This document shows, one piece after another, positions 11,651 through 23,700 of a DNA stretch of 64,000 nucleotides. Both the position numbers and the translations under genes were made by a program. The first letter of the stretch is position 1, and each line of letters opens with the position of its first letter. This stretch comes from Cladopsammia gracilis (lineage: Eukaryota > Cnidaria > Anthozoa > Scleractinia > Dendrophylliidae): NCBI GenBank assembly GCA_022457155.1, contig JAJGOT010000058.1, forward strand, positions 62,001-126,000, in the 5' to 3' direction. The notes under the pieces are model-generated. The model worked only from the letters and a program-made list of their open reading frames with translations. It ran no database searches and was not told where the DNA came from.

Positions 11651-11967
11651 GAAAACTGACCAAAACTCTTTGCGCCAGATCAAAATTATGTTGGCTGAAT
11701 GGCGCCGATAATTCTGCAGTTCACAGTTTTTAAACGCTTAGAACTTTTTTAGTAAACTTTCAAAATGTTTGTTAAATTGACAGTGTAGTGGCAATATATT
11801 AAACCTTAAACAGTGAAAATGTGACTTTGCTTAACTTTTGCAAATTTCTCTCGTTTGACCGCCGTTAAACAGAGTCTAACCTTAACTGAAAGCTGACCAA
11901 CCACTCCATTATTTACGTTACTAGTATATAATTCTCAATAAGATGTCCGATTTCCTGTTGGGCCCTC
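11332..11967. mobile_element. Inverted-repeat element carrying a tRNA-like segment (copy 1)
   Basis: The edges agggccctacacc and (reverse complement) agggcccaacagg are inverted. The internal segment at 11370-11480 (acttagaattttatttt, aaaaaagaaaatc, then a tRNA-like block) matches the better preserved element at 15975-16303. A 30-base T run at about 11622-11651 and some 300 bp of unrelated sequence interrupt this copy. Read on the minus strand, the block holds a T-loop-like ggtccaatcc. Confidence 0.55.
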
Positions 11968-12494
11968 TCAGTATCTGTTCCTTCAAGTTTCATCTGTGCT
12001 TAACGGGCGCGGATCGCGAGACACACGAGGGGAGGGAAACGTTTCGTTTCGCCTGGTTTCGCCTTTTGTGCAGGCCAGGCAGGCTAAAGAATTAATTCAT
12101 CCAAGATACAGGGCGAATTTATAAAAAAAGTACTTTATGTAGGTTCTGTCTAAGTTTCACTTAAACCCATTCAAAGGACAACAGTCATGAAAATTTGCCT
12201 GAGCTGACCACGTCTAAATAATTGGCCTGTTCCAGGCTCCGGCATCAGATAGTGCAGGGGGACGAGCGAAGAAAAAACGAGTGGGTACTGGGGGATGGAG
12301 GGGCGGCTCAAACATTTTTCGCTCGCCTGGAAGAGATAAGCCTGCGACAAAAGCAGGCAATCGGGGAGAAGGGAGTAGAAACAGATATATTCTCCTTCTA
12401 TGCCTCGATGCATGTCAGCTCAGACTCTATATTTGTCAAATTGACCACCGTAAAAAAATGGAAAAAGCTGGGTTAAGGCGAGGACTTACCTGAA

Positions 12495-12880
12495 TTTGAA
12501 TGAAATCAGTTAAGAGGTTGAAAGAAGGGATGATAGCAGAAAGAAAATGATTTTTGGAACACCAACAGACAGTTGATACCCACGCAAGAGCACCCCATCG
12601 AACCCCAGGTTGCTAGTGGATTATTTTGGTGTCCATCTATTAACTTAAATTTTAAAACTTCATTAAATCTTCAATATTTCTTATTTCTCTAAATTTTACA
12701 AATCCTTTGAGAAACTATTTACTCCCAAAAATCACCCAAAAATGTTCAAAACGTCCCATAACATAGATTTATGTTTTAAGCAGAGTTGTTGGATTTCTTG
12801 GAACTTGAACGAGATATTATTTCCATTAAAGCCATGTTTAATAAGTGGCGGAAAGATGGCATTCAGATAGACCAGCGCCT
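12495..12880. repeat. Dispersed repeat, copy 1 of a pair
   Basis: About 380 bp shared with 25195-25560 in the same orientation. Shared blocks include agaaagaaaatgatttttgg, attttacaaatcctttgaga and gaacgagatat(tatt)tccatta. The copies differ by many substitutions and small indels, so they are old. I recognise no coding content and no termini. Confidence 0.6.
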
Positions 12881-13088
12881 TAAGGGTTAATTTAACAAAC
12901 AACACGCAGCAGACACGACACCACCAGCCACAAGGTAACATCTTTATTTACAACCTTTTCAAAATACAGCATTTAGAACGTCTGAAACATATTTTGCGTA
13001 TTCTCGGGAATTCAAATCGATTCCAGCGGTCGACATATACCGTATTTTCTCGATTAAACGCCGGGCCCCGAATAAACGCCGGGTATAA

Positions 13089-13353
13089 GGGACGGACCAT
13101 TATTTGTTTTTCAGGACCGGGGGTGTTGGAAAATTTTGAAATCTGAATTGTTTGTAGAGGCTATAAACACTGAAATAAGTTGTATGCAAGCAAAAAATAA
13201 AGAAAAAGATTGTTTACTGGAAGTATGGCAGTTGGACGGAGACACAAAATAAATTGTTTGCAGCAGGTGCCGCTATATAAAAAAAAAAATTTGCATGTGA
13301 AAATTCCTCCCCCCCCCCCCCCAACCCCCGTCAAAAAAATAATGGTCCGTCCC
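13089..13353. mobile_element. Short inverted-repeat element nested in the 13.0-14.0 kb element
   Basis: The ends are gggacggaccattatt and its exact complement aataatggtccgtccc. The interior ends in a C-run of about 15 bases at 13308-13322. The termini and homopolymer tract are shared with the larger element at 46610-49133. Confidence 0.7.
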
Positions 13354-13473
13354 AAGAGAACATATGTTCTCTTGTCCGTCCCTAATAGAGGAGGTTGTAA
13401 GGTCTTGTAAGTAAGCCCCTCAAACGTTTATTTGTGAAAGATCTCGTGCCAGGCGTCACTTGAATGTGAAAAT

Positions 13474-13586
13474 ACAAAACTGAATGCAAGGCTGGTCCTG
13501 AGGAAGACTAATACTATTATAGTCGAAATATTGGCCATTAATAAATCTGCCCTTTGCCGTAGTGCCAGCCTTGCATTCAGTTTTGT
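13474..13586 (+). repeat. 22 bp inverted repeat enclosing a hammerhead-like core
   Basis: The arms 13474-13495 and 13565-13586 are perfectly complementary over 22 bp. Between them the plus strand has CTGAGGA (13498-13504), one extra A, a perfect 5 bp stem GACTA/TAGTC (13506-13524) and GAAA (13525-13528). This is a hammerhead-type layout, since position 7 may be any base. A canonical stem III and cleavage triplet are not evident, so it is probably degenerate or of a related Penelope-type end. Confidence 0.5.
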
Positions 13587-14045
13587 TTACAGTTATTTCA
13601 ATTAATGTTGTCGGACCAAACCTTACGTGACACGACCACAAGGTGGTATGGGTATTTGTTAAGTTTCGTCGTTGCCAGTGCGATATGATGGAGGAAGATG
13701 GAAGAAAATACTATAAACGCTGACCCCCGTGTTTTCGTTTCTGTACGAGTGAGGCATCGCTGATTTTGACAAATTTATTCTTTAAAACCCATATCACCTT
13801 GCGGTCTTGGCTTATAGGCTTTTTGCTTTTCTTCCGACAACGTTGATTGAAATAGCTGTATTTGTGGTATAATAAACTTAAGATTCAAGGGCAAGGTACA
13901 CGGCTGCCAAGAAAAACGAATAATAACCCTTTCTTAGAAAATGGCTGGCGAGAAAAAACTGCTGACTCAAAGGAACGCCGCGTCCACTGTACCAGGCCAA
14001 GTTTGGAATAAACGTCGGGGCGCTTAATTGAGAAAATACGGTATA

Positions 14046-15060
14046 TAGACTGTACAGAGTGTGCGCTGCAGACTCTGAACAGACAATTCTTGACATGGTT
14101 GCGAGGCTCAGTTTTGCCAAAACCAGCAAATTTGTCACTTGGACAACAGGCTTCTTTTATTATATGTGCAGAAAATCCAGGTACAGAAACTATGACGGAA
14201 TTTTAATACATGTTTCACTTTGCTTTGATTTTGAAAATGTTGCCTTGGTCAATTGCAATTATTTGTTTTGTAATCTTTCAAATATAAACAATAGCTGGAC
14301 TCACGTTTTCGTCCTACACGTTCTGATACACGTGAATTGTCTTGTTCCCAGTTCCGGGGTGCCTTTTGCGTGTAACGTTTCGTGTTTCAATTTTTAATGG
14401 ATTTTTTCTACAGGAAGTTTTGCGAAATCTAATATTGTGAAAAATACCGTGCTTACTAAAACAAAATAATTATAACTAAAATTTATATTGCGTTTTTTTA
14501 ACATAAAATGAGCAAAAGCGCATTACACATTAGAAAAAAAGGGAATACGGGGCATGCTATAACAGTACAGTTTCTATCTTTTTCTAGTGCAGCTGAAATA
14601 TAATGCGTGCACGCTCACTGGCTGGTTCATAATCTGTGATCAGGTTTTCGTAGACTGCGAGCAGTCTCTTATTTTCAGTTAGTCGAGCGAGCGCGCGCGC
14701 GCGAGCGGCGAAGCCTCGAGTTGCGAGGAACGAGACTGCTCACAGTCGTGATTATTTTCGTTTCGATGGGAACAAAAATTAGCAAAAGCGATGAAAGCAA
14801 AGTAATAATTAATTAAAGAGTTAAAATAACGCTCAAAGTCGTCAGAATTCCACAATGACAGTTTTGATCTTGATGACCGCCTGACACGGAATCAAAATCC
14901 ATTTCCATCCTTGTAATCCTGCACTTTATCATCAAACGTTTGCTGCTGACTTGCTTCATAGAATCTATTTATCCATTAAAGTTATATATTTGGTGGCCGT
15001 TTAGCGATAGAACATGGAAATAAGGTAGGCGAAATTTTGTTATTTCGGCGGAACAGTTTC
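14046..15060. other. Intergenic DNA with one GC-rich foldback
   Basis: No gene recognised. At 14653-14747 the sequence tagactgcgagcagtctc and its near complement gagactgctcacagtcg enclose a (gc)n-rich centre, forming a hairpin of about 95 bp that looks like a short foldback element. The 112-codon frame at 14059 appears to be chance. Confidence 0.4.
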
Positions 15061-15275
15061 ACTCCCAAGAGTGCCAATCATCAAAATTCAACAAAAATCC
15101 CAAATTTTATTTTGTAAATGATTGAAAAACAAATGGTACCATGCAAAAGTACTACTGAAGAGGTTTCATTTGAATGGTCACACCATAGGATTTCGTCCAC
15201 AGACTCAAAAGTTAGAAATACACTACATGTCTCCATAATTGACTCTGGGAGCTAGTGAAAGGGTTAAACACAAAG
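15061..15275. repeat. Dispersed repeat, shared with 43140-43365
   Basis: Shares gcaaaagtactac, gaggtttcatttgaatggtc (variant in the other copy) and cacaccat plus flanking sequence with 43140-43365, same orientation. It ends in agtgaaagggttaa in both copies. An old dispersed repeat of unknown class. Confidence 0.6.
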
Positions 15276-15620
15276 TTACGGTATAAAAGGAGCCTGACCT
15301 GGCTATTCTCACCTCCGGTCGTCAATCAACCACTGAAGCATTAACAACTGACAGAAAACATGCGTCATTTATACTGAGACCATTGCTAACACAATTTGGA
15401 AAAACTTTACAAAAGTTATATCAGAAGTCTTTATGAACTTCTATTTCTTTTTTGCTTAGATAAAATCTTGGTTTAATTAGATTTTTGAAGCAAATTATAT
15501 TTAAAGGACGCGCAAGTCAACCACGTTTTGTGACTGACAGACACCTTAATTTGCATTTCTCACCCAAAAGGTGTGAAATGGGGGAGGAGCTAAGCCTTTT
15601 TTAGCGAAACTTCGTGTTTA

Positions 15621-15793
15621 AAGGGCCTGGTCGCACTACAGTCAAAAACAAAAATTAATTATTAGTCCGTTACAGTGACATAAAAACAAAAACATTCCAC
15701 AAAAAGCGTGTCCCACCGGAGTGGTTTCTTTTGTTTTCCTAGATTTTTGCACGGGTGGATTTTTGTTTTTGACCGTAGTGCGACCAGGCCCTA
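15621..15793. mobile_element. Compact MITE with about 28 bp inverted ends
   Basis: The left end agggcctggtcgcactacag and the right end (its reverse complement, differing at one base) frame about 170 bp. Flanking taaa on both sides may be the target duplication. No coding capacity. It abuts the next element at 15794. Confidence 0.75.
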
Positions 15794-16518
15794 AAGGCTG
15801 GTTCTCATATAATCGTCCCGGTCGTCCGAGTCGTTTCAAAAAGTGCACGGACAACCGGGACGTTTATATGAGAACACTTCTGAGACGACCCGGACGACGG
15901 ACGATCGTGAATAATCGGGGACGATCATAGAGAACTACTCTCAGGCGACCGGGACGCCGCGGACTGAGGGTTGTGCCTAAATCATACCGTCCAGAAGGAC
16001 GTCGGACACCTTATTGAGACTTATTTAACGTAATGTTCACACTTAGAATTTTATTTTCAATAAATTTTTAAGTGCAAAAAAGAAAATCTAAAATCCCTAC
16101 TCAGGATTGAACCTGTGACCTCAGCTTGGCTTAGGCTTCCATAGCCTACCGTACTACTGTACCACCTAGCTCCTCGGATTGCTTAGTCCTAAATTTAACT
16201 ATATAAACTGTTACCCCGAACCTCAACTGAAAGCTAACCAGTTACTTCGTTATATAAGTCGCAATAAGGTGTCCGACGTCCTTCTGGACGGTATGATTTG
16301 GGCTTGACCACGACTGAGGCGATCGAAGCGGCCCAAATATACCCCAGAATGCAGTATTATTGCCCAAAACATGTTGTCGGACACAGTTTACGACTGCGCT
16401 ATTGACGTTCGGGACGATCATATGAGAACGCTCGAGTCGTCCCGATCGTCTGAGTCGTTTGCAAAAAAACTTTTGAAACGACTCGGACGACCGGGACGAT
16501 TATATGAGAACCAGCCTT
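15794..16518. mobile_element. Foldback element with long inverted arms
   Basis: The left arm aaggctggttctcatataat continuing through cgtcccggtcgtccgagtcg is repeated in inverted orientation at 16470-16518. Inner sub-repeats of gggacgatcatatgagaac recur at 15858, 15918 and 16410-16430. It carries a complete second element at 15975-16303. Confidence 0.75.
15975..16303. mobile_element. Nested inverted-repeat element carrying a tRNA-like segment (copy 2)
   Basis: The inverted ends (left gccTaaatcataccgtccag, right its complement) extend through aaggacgtcggacacctta. Inside, 16090-16185 read on the minus strand is tRNA-like: a D-arm-like gctaggtggtacagtag, a hairpin AGGC-TATGGAA-GCCT in the anticodon position and a T-loop ggttcaatcc. 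This could be a tRNA-derived SINE head captured inside a DNA element, or a tRNA pseudogene. It sits within the foldback at 15794-16518. Confidence 0.65.
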
Positions 16519-16837
16519 AAGCCCTTAAGCCAGAAAAATACTGAAAGAGTTAGGGTGAACAGGAATATGGGAGTCGGCATGAAAAGCAATTCTGCACCAC
16601 GCTAACGGATGTTTCCGCAGGTGCTGCGAGTTTTCATGAGTATTTTTATGACTAATGTATTAAATCTAAGTGTATTCTAGAAGAGAAATAAATACTCGAG
16701 AATTGTTTGTCTCGCGGAAAACGCTGGCTATTTTGATCACTATTCAACTATTTCGGGAAAGGTTGTCGAATCGAAGCGTTCAAGTGTACACGGCAACACC
16801 GCGAGATCGGTCTGAGTATGCGTTTTGCTGCAATAAT

Positions 16838-16855
16838 GGCCGTTTTTATACTAGA

Positions 16856-16886
<31 letters not shown>

Positions 16887-16911
16887 AACATTTGTAGTTC
16901 GTCTGGTTATG

Positions 16912-16947
<36 letters not shown>

Positions 16948-16999
16948 ATCCGTCTAGACGAATTATCTTTCGAAACGAACCAGACGAACTATAAATGTT

Positions 17000-17030
<31 letters not shown>

Positions 17031-17124
17031 TCAAGTTGTTCGTGCCGTCTTTACACTAGACGCATAACATGACAGACGCATTATTCGTCTGGACGGATAA
17101 TGCGTCTCTAGTATAAAAACGGCC
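16838..17124. mobile_element. MITE with gacgcattatccgtctggac repeats
   Basis: The left edge ggccgtttttatactagaga and the right edge (exact complement) define about 287 bp. The motif gcattatccgtctggacgaa occurs several times in both orientations, making a multi-hairpin. Noncoding. Confidence 0.75.
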
Positions 17125-17768
17125 AATTATAATGAGTTAAAAAATAAATCAAGGATCCCAAAGAATTTTACAGAGTAAACTAAATCTCAGCGAGTATAAT
17201 TGTCTACTGTTCATATTCTGAATTCGAATTGTGATTTAAAGCCGTTGTGCATGTTGTGAACATACGACGGTCAATTTTCCTTTCTCTATTTGAACTTGAA
17301 AGCCGTCCCTACGAATTTAGCTCCTGAATAATTCAGTCACATTAGACAAATTAAAGAAATTGGAACAATTGTTAAGTAAATTTAAAGCGCACGAATTCTT
17401 TTTTCAATGACGTTTTCTGTGCCGTTGCCGTCTTGGTTGCTGAAGCTCCCTTTGGTATTCAATGCGTGGACAAAAGACTCGAGGAGTAATGTTTCTCAAA
17501 CTGACCCCTGGGAATCCCATCGTCACTTTGCACTTGATCAAATGAGAATTAGAACTCTGTACGTACACGTTTTGTACATGAAAGGGCAATTTAATTTCTA
17601 ATGCATGCATGAGTTTTTCCTTCATCTCCTTATGTTCCACAATCTCTGGTTTTCATTATTGAAAATGAAGATCACGAGAGGAGCACGATAAAAGAGAGAC
17701 AAACATAGTAATGTTCTTCCCTTTCTGATCTCCCAAGTTTTCAGAATTGTCCCTTGGATCACACAATA
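17125..17768. other. 3' flank of the macrodomain gene
   Basis: No further exon recognised. Probably contains the 3' UTR of the minus-strand macrodomain gene; no clear AATAAA was located close to its stop. The short frames at 17404-17640 on both strands have no recognisable family signature. Confidence 0.35.
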
Positions 17769-20700
17769 CTATCGCACTGTGTAAGCTGTGATGATGATAT
17801 CAGTGTCTCTAAAAACGTCTTCAATAATTTCTTTGACGATAGGCCAGTCAAGTCTGTCTTCTCCTGTCCCTAGACGGGGAATTGCTAACTTTTCGACACT
17901 GTTTTCTTGGCAATGTTCCTTCAAATGCAGAAGACAGGAGCGCAGTGATGTGGGCGTGGCAGCATCCCACCAATTTTGCCTTGTTACCTAAAAGGATTTA
18001 GAAAGAAAAAAAAAACAGTTTGTTTAACCAGCAAGACAGTCCATTTCGCGTGATGAGATTGACTCTGGCTCCAGTGTGTTAAAGAAAAATAATAATTACC
18101 ATACGAGGCTCGTGTGCGTATTGTCAGAGCATTGATCTCCTTCAAAAACGCATTGGGGGGGGGGGGGGGGGTTACAATGAAGTTTAATATGGAGAGGCTC
18201 TGTCCAAAGTTTCAAAACCGTACCACTTCACATACTTCCCCTCTCATATACCTTAAATATAGTCCAAAAATAGTAGATTACCCCACCGGTACATGCTGTT
18301 TACACAGCCAGACTTTTCAAAACAACAACAACAACAACAACAACAACCATCACAACAATGACGGTTTTGTTATCTTTGCACTGTATTTTTGCCCAGAATT
18401 TGTATATTATCTCATTCCGTTTCTACTAAAATAACATACCAAGTGATAAATGAAGCTTGTTTCATTCCTTTCAGACACAGCAACCTCACCCACTCTTCTT
18501 TCTAAAAGTGGAATGAAGAATAACTCTTGATAAGTCTGGCATAGTTTTTCTAGCAAAACATGACTAGGAGAATAACTAGCTCCCCCTGGGTTGGTGTTAC
18601 AGTGTCAACCATTACTGGACTTTAAGGCTGTGTCCTAAGAGTTACCACAGGGAGCCCAAAGGGAGTCCAACTATAAAAATTAAGGGTGCCCAGCAGTTAA
18701 GCTATGTGCAAAAACGTAGTTTTTCTTGTCACCTGAAAACAAAAGTTAAGTCGTCTGTGGCACCTGGACACTGCCAGAGCACAACCCCGAATTCCTCTCC
18801 AGTATTTTGTTAAGTTAAGTCGCCTGTGGCACCTGGACACTGCTAGAGCACAACCCTGGATTCCTCTCCAGTATGTTGTTAAGTTAAGTCGCCTGTGGCA
18901 CCTGGACACTGCTAGAGCACAACCCTGGATTCCTCTCCAGTATTGTGTTAAGTTAAGTCGTCTGCGGCACCTGGACACTGCTAGAGCACAACCCTGGATT
19001 CCTCTCCAGTATGTTGTTAAGTTAAGTCGCCTGTGGCACCTGGACACTGCCAGAGCACAACCCCGGATTTCTGTCCAGTATTTTGTTAAGTTAAGTCGCC
19101 TGTGACACCTGGACACTGCCAGAGCACAACCCTGGATTCCTCTCCAGTATTGTGTTAAGTTAAGTCGTCTGTGGCACCTGGACACTGCTAGAGCACAACC
19201 CTGGATTCCTCTCCAGTATTGTGTTAAGTTAAGTCGTCTGTGGCACCTGGACACTGCTAGAGCACAACCCTGGATTCCTCTCCAGTATTGTGTTAAGTTA
19301 AGTCGCCTGTGGCACCTGGACACTGCCAGAGCACAACCCCGGATTCCTCTCCAGTATTGTGTTAAGTTAAGTCACCTGTGACACCTGGACACTGCTAGAG
19401 CACAACCCTGGATTCCTCTCCAGTATGTTGTTAAGTTAAGTCGCCTGTGGCACCTGGACACTGCCAGAGCACAACCCTGGATTCCTCTCCAGTATGTTGT
19501 TAAGTTAAGTCGCCTGTGGCACCTGGACACTGCTAGAGCACAACCCTGGATTCCTCTCCAGTATGTTGTTAAGTTAAGTCGTCTGTGGCACCTGGACACT
19601 GCTAGAGCACAACCCTGGATTCCTCTCCAGTATTGTGTTAAGTTAAGTTGCCTGTGGCACCTGGACACTGCTAGAGCACAACCCTGGATTCCTCTCCAGT
19701 ATGTTGTTAAGTTAAGTCGCCTGTGGCACCTGGACACTGCTAGAGCACAACCCTGGATTCCTCTCCAGTATGTTGTTAAGTTAAGTCGCCTGTGGCACCT
19801 GGACACTGCTAGAGCACAACCCTGGATTCCTCTCCAGTATTTTGTTAAGTTAAGTTGCCTGTGGCACCTGGACACTGCTAGAGCACAACCCTGGATCCCT
19901 CTCCAGCATTTTGTTAAGTTAAGTCGCCTGTGGCACCTGGACACCGCTAGAGCACAACCCTGGATTCTTCTGCAGTATTTTGTTAAGTTAAGTTGCATGT
20001 GGCACCTGGACACTGCTAGAGCACAACCCCGGATTCCTCTCCAGTATTTTGTTTAGTTTCCTTTACCTGGTACCTTTTTGCACACCTGTTTGTGAGAGAC
20101 AATGTGTAGCAAATTTTCCTGTGTAAGGAATGACCTTCAAGTGAAAAGGCCAACAAACTACAGACAGTGAAAGTGCCAACTGCTGGCTCATTTTGAGAGC
20201 ACAGTTTATGATTGGCTTGAAATTGTGGCAAAGTTTTAATGACCACTTTTTGAATAAATTCTTGGAACATTCACCTAAGTTTTTATCACATCATGACAAA
20301 AATATTGTAGGCGTGTCTGTTTTGGATACATATTCCAGAGTTCCCAGTTTTTTCATTTCTGCATAAAAGCATGAAGTGTAGTTGTCTTATGCATCAAAAT
20401 ACTTTAGTCCTGATCACTGTCCTCACATTGCGCCCAGTAATGGACAAACATGTTTTTCTATGTATTGTTTCTCAACATCCAGATATCAGCAAACTGATAG
20501 GAAAGGTAACAAAATGCTAAGAGAAAATGACAGTCATCTAGATCCTAGATATTTCCAGAAATTTGTTGAACACATCTATTTGGCCTCCATTAATTACATA
20601 AATGCCTAAACAGCACATGCCAGTATTTCTTTTTATATATTTTTTCACCTGGCAGTGACCAATTTTCAGCTGATCACTCTACCATTAGAGAAAGGGATGG

Positions 20701-23700
20701 AAATTTCTGTAATTACTCTGTAAATGTATGTTTGATAGCCAAGTTTTGAACTCGCACAGTGGAGTGTACACTGGCTAAACAAATGTATTAAAAAAAGAAA
20801 GAACCACTCATGAATGCATAATAGTTTAAGAGTTAGCAGGTCTAAAATATAAGCAAACAAAACATCTAAAGATATCTTAAAAACTAAAGAGCTCTTAGAA
20901 CCTTGTTTCTTTAGCTCCTCAAAACCACTGCACAGCTTTTTAAATGCCGGAGTGATGCCTCCGGTCATCTGAAGGTCCACACTAACACAGTGAGCCATTG
21001 ACGAGTCTGGTGCAGTTGACATCACTACTTTTGTCCAACCTCTTTCCTCAACCAACTGAAACTGACCCTTTTCCTGTAAATCAAACAGACAAAACATTGA
21101 AATAACATGCAGCAAAATCAATAAAACCACTAGTCGTCATTAAGCTCAAAAGGATTAACTTCAATCTTACTGCACAATAGCTTGATTCAAGACCACCATG
21201 TACACTTATTATTAAAGTGCACCTAACTCCCAATTTTTTTCTTTTAATGAACTCTATGTACGTTGAAAAGTCGAATAGTGAAATATTTAGACTTCTTTTT
21301 AATGTTGCGTTAGTGACTTATAGAGATTTTAATTTACAAAATGCTTATTAGATGACGTCAAATCAAGACTTTACCATTATTTAGAACTACTTCAATTTAC
21401 AATATGCAGTTCACAGCTGAAGGATAATCAATTTAAGAAATACTAATAAAATAAAAACTGTTAATAGTCAATTGATTTGTAAAAAAATATTACTTGGAGG
21501 TAGAAACAAGTAGTTGTATAATAAAAGAGTCTTGATTTGATATCATCTTATTAACATTTTGTAAATTCAAACCTCTATAATTCACTTTTGCAACATTAAC
21601 AACAAGAAATATTTACCTATTCAACTTTTCAACATACATAGAGTTGATTAAGCGAAAAAACAATTTTGGGGTTAGGTGCACTTTAAAAGAATACCCAGTA
21701 AATCTTTTTTGAGCTCAGACTCTAAAAATGTAATTAATTATTGATATGTTTCCTCCTGTTGTGGCTTTATTAATCAGCAGGCACTGATTTTTATCTGTTT
21801 CAATATTATTGATAAATATATATAAAATAATATGCTACCTTCCTTGGTATAGCTTTTGATTCTGTGGCTAGGAAACATTGTGGTGCAAACTGTAATCCCT
21901 TGCATCTAAAGAAAGCTACAAGAAAGAAAGTAGTTGAAATATTTTATAAAATGATATTAACTATAGTCTGGTATTGTTTGCAGAATTTGTTTCAGTTGCA
22001 GAAATAGCAGATACAGTCAAACCTCTTATAAACGGTCACCCTCTGGAAATAGCCAATTGACTGCTAAATAGTCTATAGAGGTGTTCTGAAATTAAGCATA
22101 TAATATAGCAAAAATTGAACTACAAATTGATCATGATGTATATTTTATTGTTAACAGCAACAGTAACACAAAACAAGGAAGTTCTTGCTTGGCTATCAGA
22201 TTTTATAATGTTGGTCATAAGTCAAGTCTTTCATCATCAACAGTTTTGCCATCATATTCAACATGAAATGAAAAAAAAGTTATGGTAAGTGATTTAGGGC
22301 TGCATAGCTTAATGTTGTGAAGTACCTTATTATAGGAAATTAACGCTCCATGAAATTAACGCGAATCGTTAAAATTCGCGTTAATTTAAGTCGCGTTAAT
22401 TTTGTTGAGCGTTAATTTCTGCGACGTTAATTAAGAGCAGCGTTAATTTCTGCACTCTTAATTTCCAATATTTTAACCCCAATTTTGGAACTTGTCTAGA
22501 CATTCTTGACACCTAAAAAGCAATAACTACAAGCTTTCTTTCTTTCTTTCTGTTTACCCTTTATTTTAATCTTTCACAAAAGCTGAGTGAAGGTTTACAA
22601 TATTTCAAGTTCATCTTCATCGTTGTCGCTGTCAGAAGTGATGTTTTCAATATCTTCTCCTTTGATTTCGGCCAAGATAGATTTTGAATCGTCAACATAA
22701 TCTTTCTCAACAGTTTTCTCCAGATTTGAATTTTTTTTGCATCCAGTGTTGAAATAAATTTGTTCCAGTTGTCACTACCAACTGTGTCTTAATCGCGTTA
22801 ATTTCCTTCATTGTGAAATTCTACCTCCTCTTTCGCGTTAATTTTCTTTATTCGAAAGTCGTTTTCCATTAAATTCATGTTAATTTAAGTCACGTTAATT
22901 TCCAATACCTTAATTTCATGAAGCGTTAATTTCCTATAATAAGGTAACTGACACTCACTTTGTTTAGTACCAATGAGAGTTCTTTATGAGCATTAAATCA
23001 GGTAACCATTTAACAGAGGACCATGTCTGCTTAATTAGAGGTGACTGCTTAAAAGAGGTCAAGTTAACAGTAAAAATGGGGAGGGCTTGATTTCCAGAGA
23101 TTTGTTAAGTGACCACTTAATAAAGGGTGACTGCTTAATAGAGGTTCGACTGTATAGAGTGTTTTCACTCGTGTGACAGGTGGCCATATTTGAGTGCTAA
23201 AACAATAGGAAATGTTTGAATAATATAGAGATTAAGTCCCATGGGATTCATTTAGAACACCAATGTGGCCACCATGATGCCATGTGCAAACACTCTATTG
23301 ATTGATTAAACCTTGCAAAAATTAGAAATAATTTTGAAAAGATGCACTAAAACAGTTGAGAACAAGAGAAAGACCACACAGTACAGACCTTCAGGAGTAA
23401 CTGCAGAATACTCGGCCACTTTGAAGCTATACCCTGGAAAAAAGCTGGATATGTGGCTATGCAGTCATTCTTTCCCCATGCTTGTTCTTTTTTCACATTT
23501 TAAGAATGAGAAATATACATATTGTATGTCTATTCCAGGGGACGGTGACTATGTGGCTCGTGGCTATGTGGCTATGTGGCCGTGTAGCCACGTAGCCACT
23601 GTTTCTAGAAGTGTTCGCGAGTGGCCAGGTATGCTGCAGTTAAGCCGACCTTCAAAGCTTAAAGCTAACTTGGATAAGATGTAAATGTTTGCTGGCCAGT

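Larger units (their letters stand above)
13040..14041. mobile_element. DNA transposon with ccgtattttctcgattaaac termini, TATA-flanked
   Basis: The left terminus ccgtattttctcgattaaac and the right terminus (reverse complement ccgtattttctcaattaagc) form an inverted repeat. Both ends are flanked by TATA, consistent with a TA-type target duplication. It contains a smaller complete element (13089-13353) and an inverted repeat with a ribozyme-like core (13474-13586). No transposase domain was recognised. Confidence 0.65.

Noticed and set aside
16095..16185. Functional tRNA gene (minus)
   Set aside because: The T-stem has a mismatch, the invariant U33 is missing and the block is repeated inside a mobile element, so a tRNA-derived fragment is more likely.
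18697..20013. Two repetitive open frames (208 and 213 aa) as a repeat protein gene
   Set aside because: They are the translation of a 69 bp minisatellite inside an intron. No splice signals, start context or known domain, and an in-frame stop splits them.
18745..20055. CRISPR-like array
   Set aside because: Repeats are head to tail with no unique spacers, and the genome is eukaryotic.
23313..23684. 123-codon plus-strand frame
   Set aside because: The repetitive tail comes from gtggctatgtggc repeats at 23540-23600. No recognisable domain; lies in an intron of the macrodomain gene.
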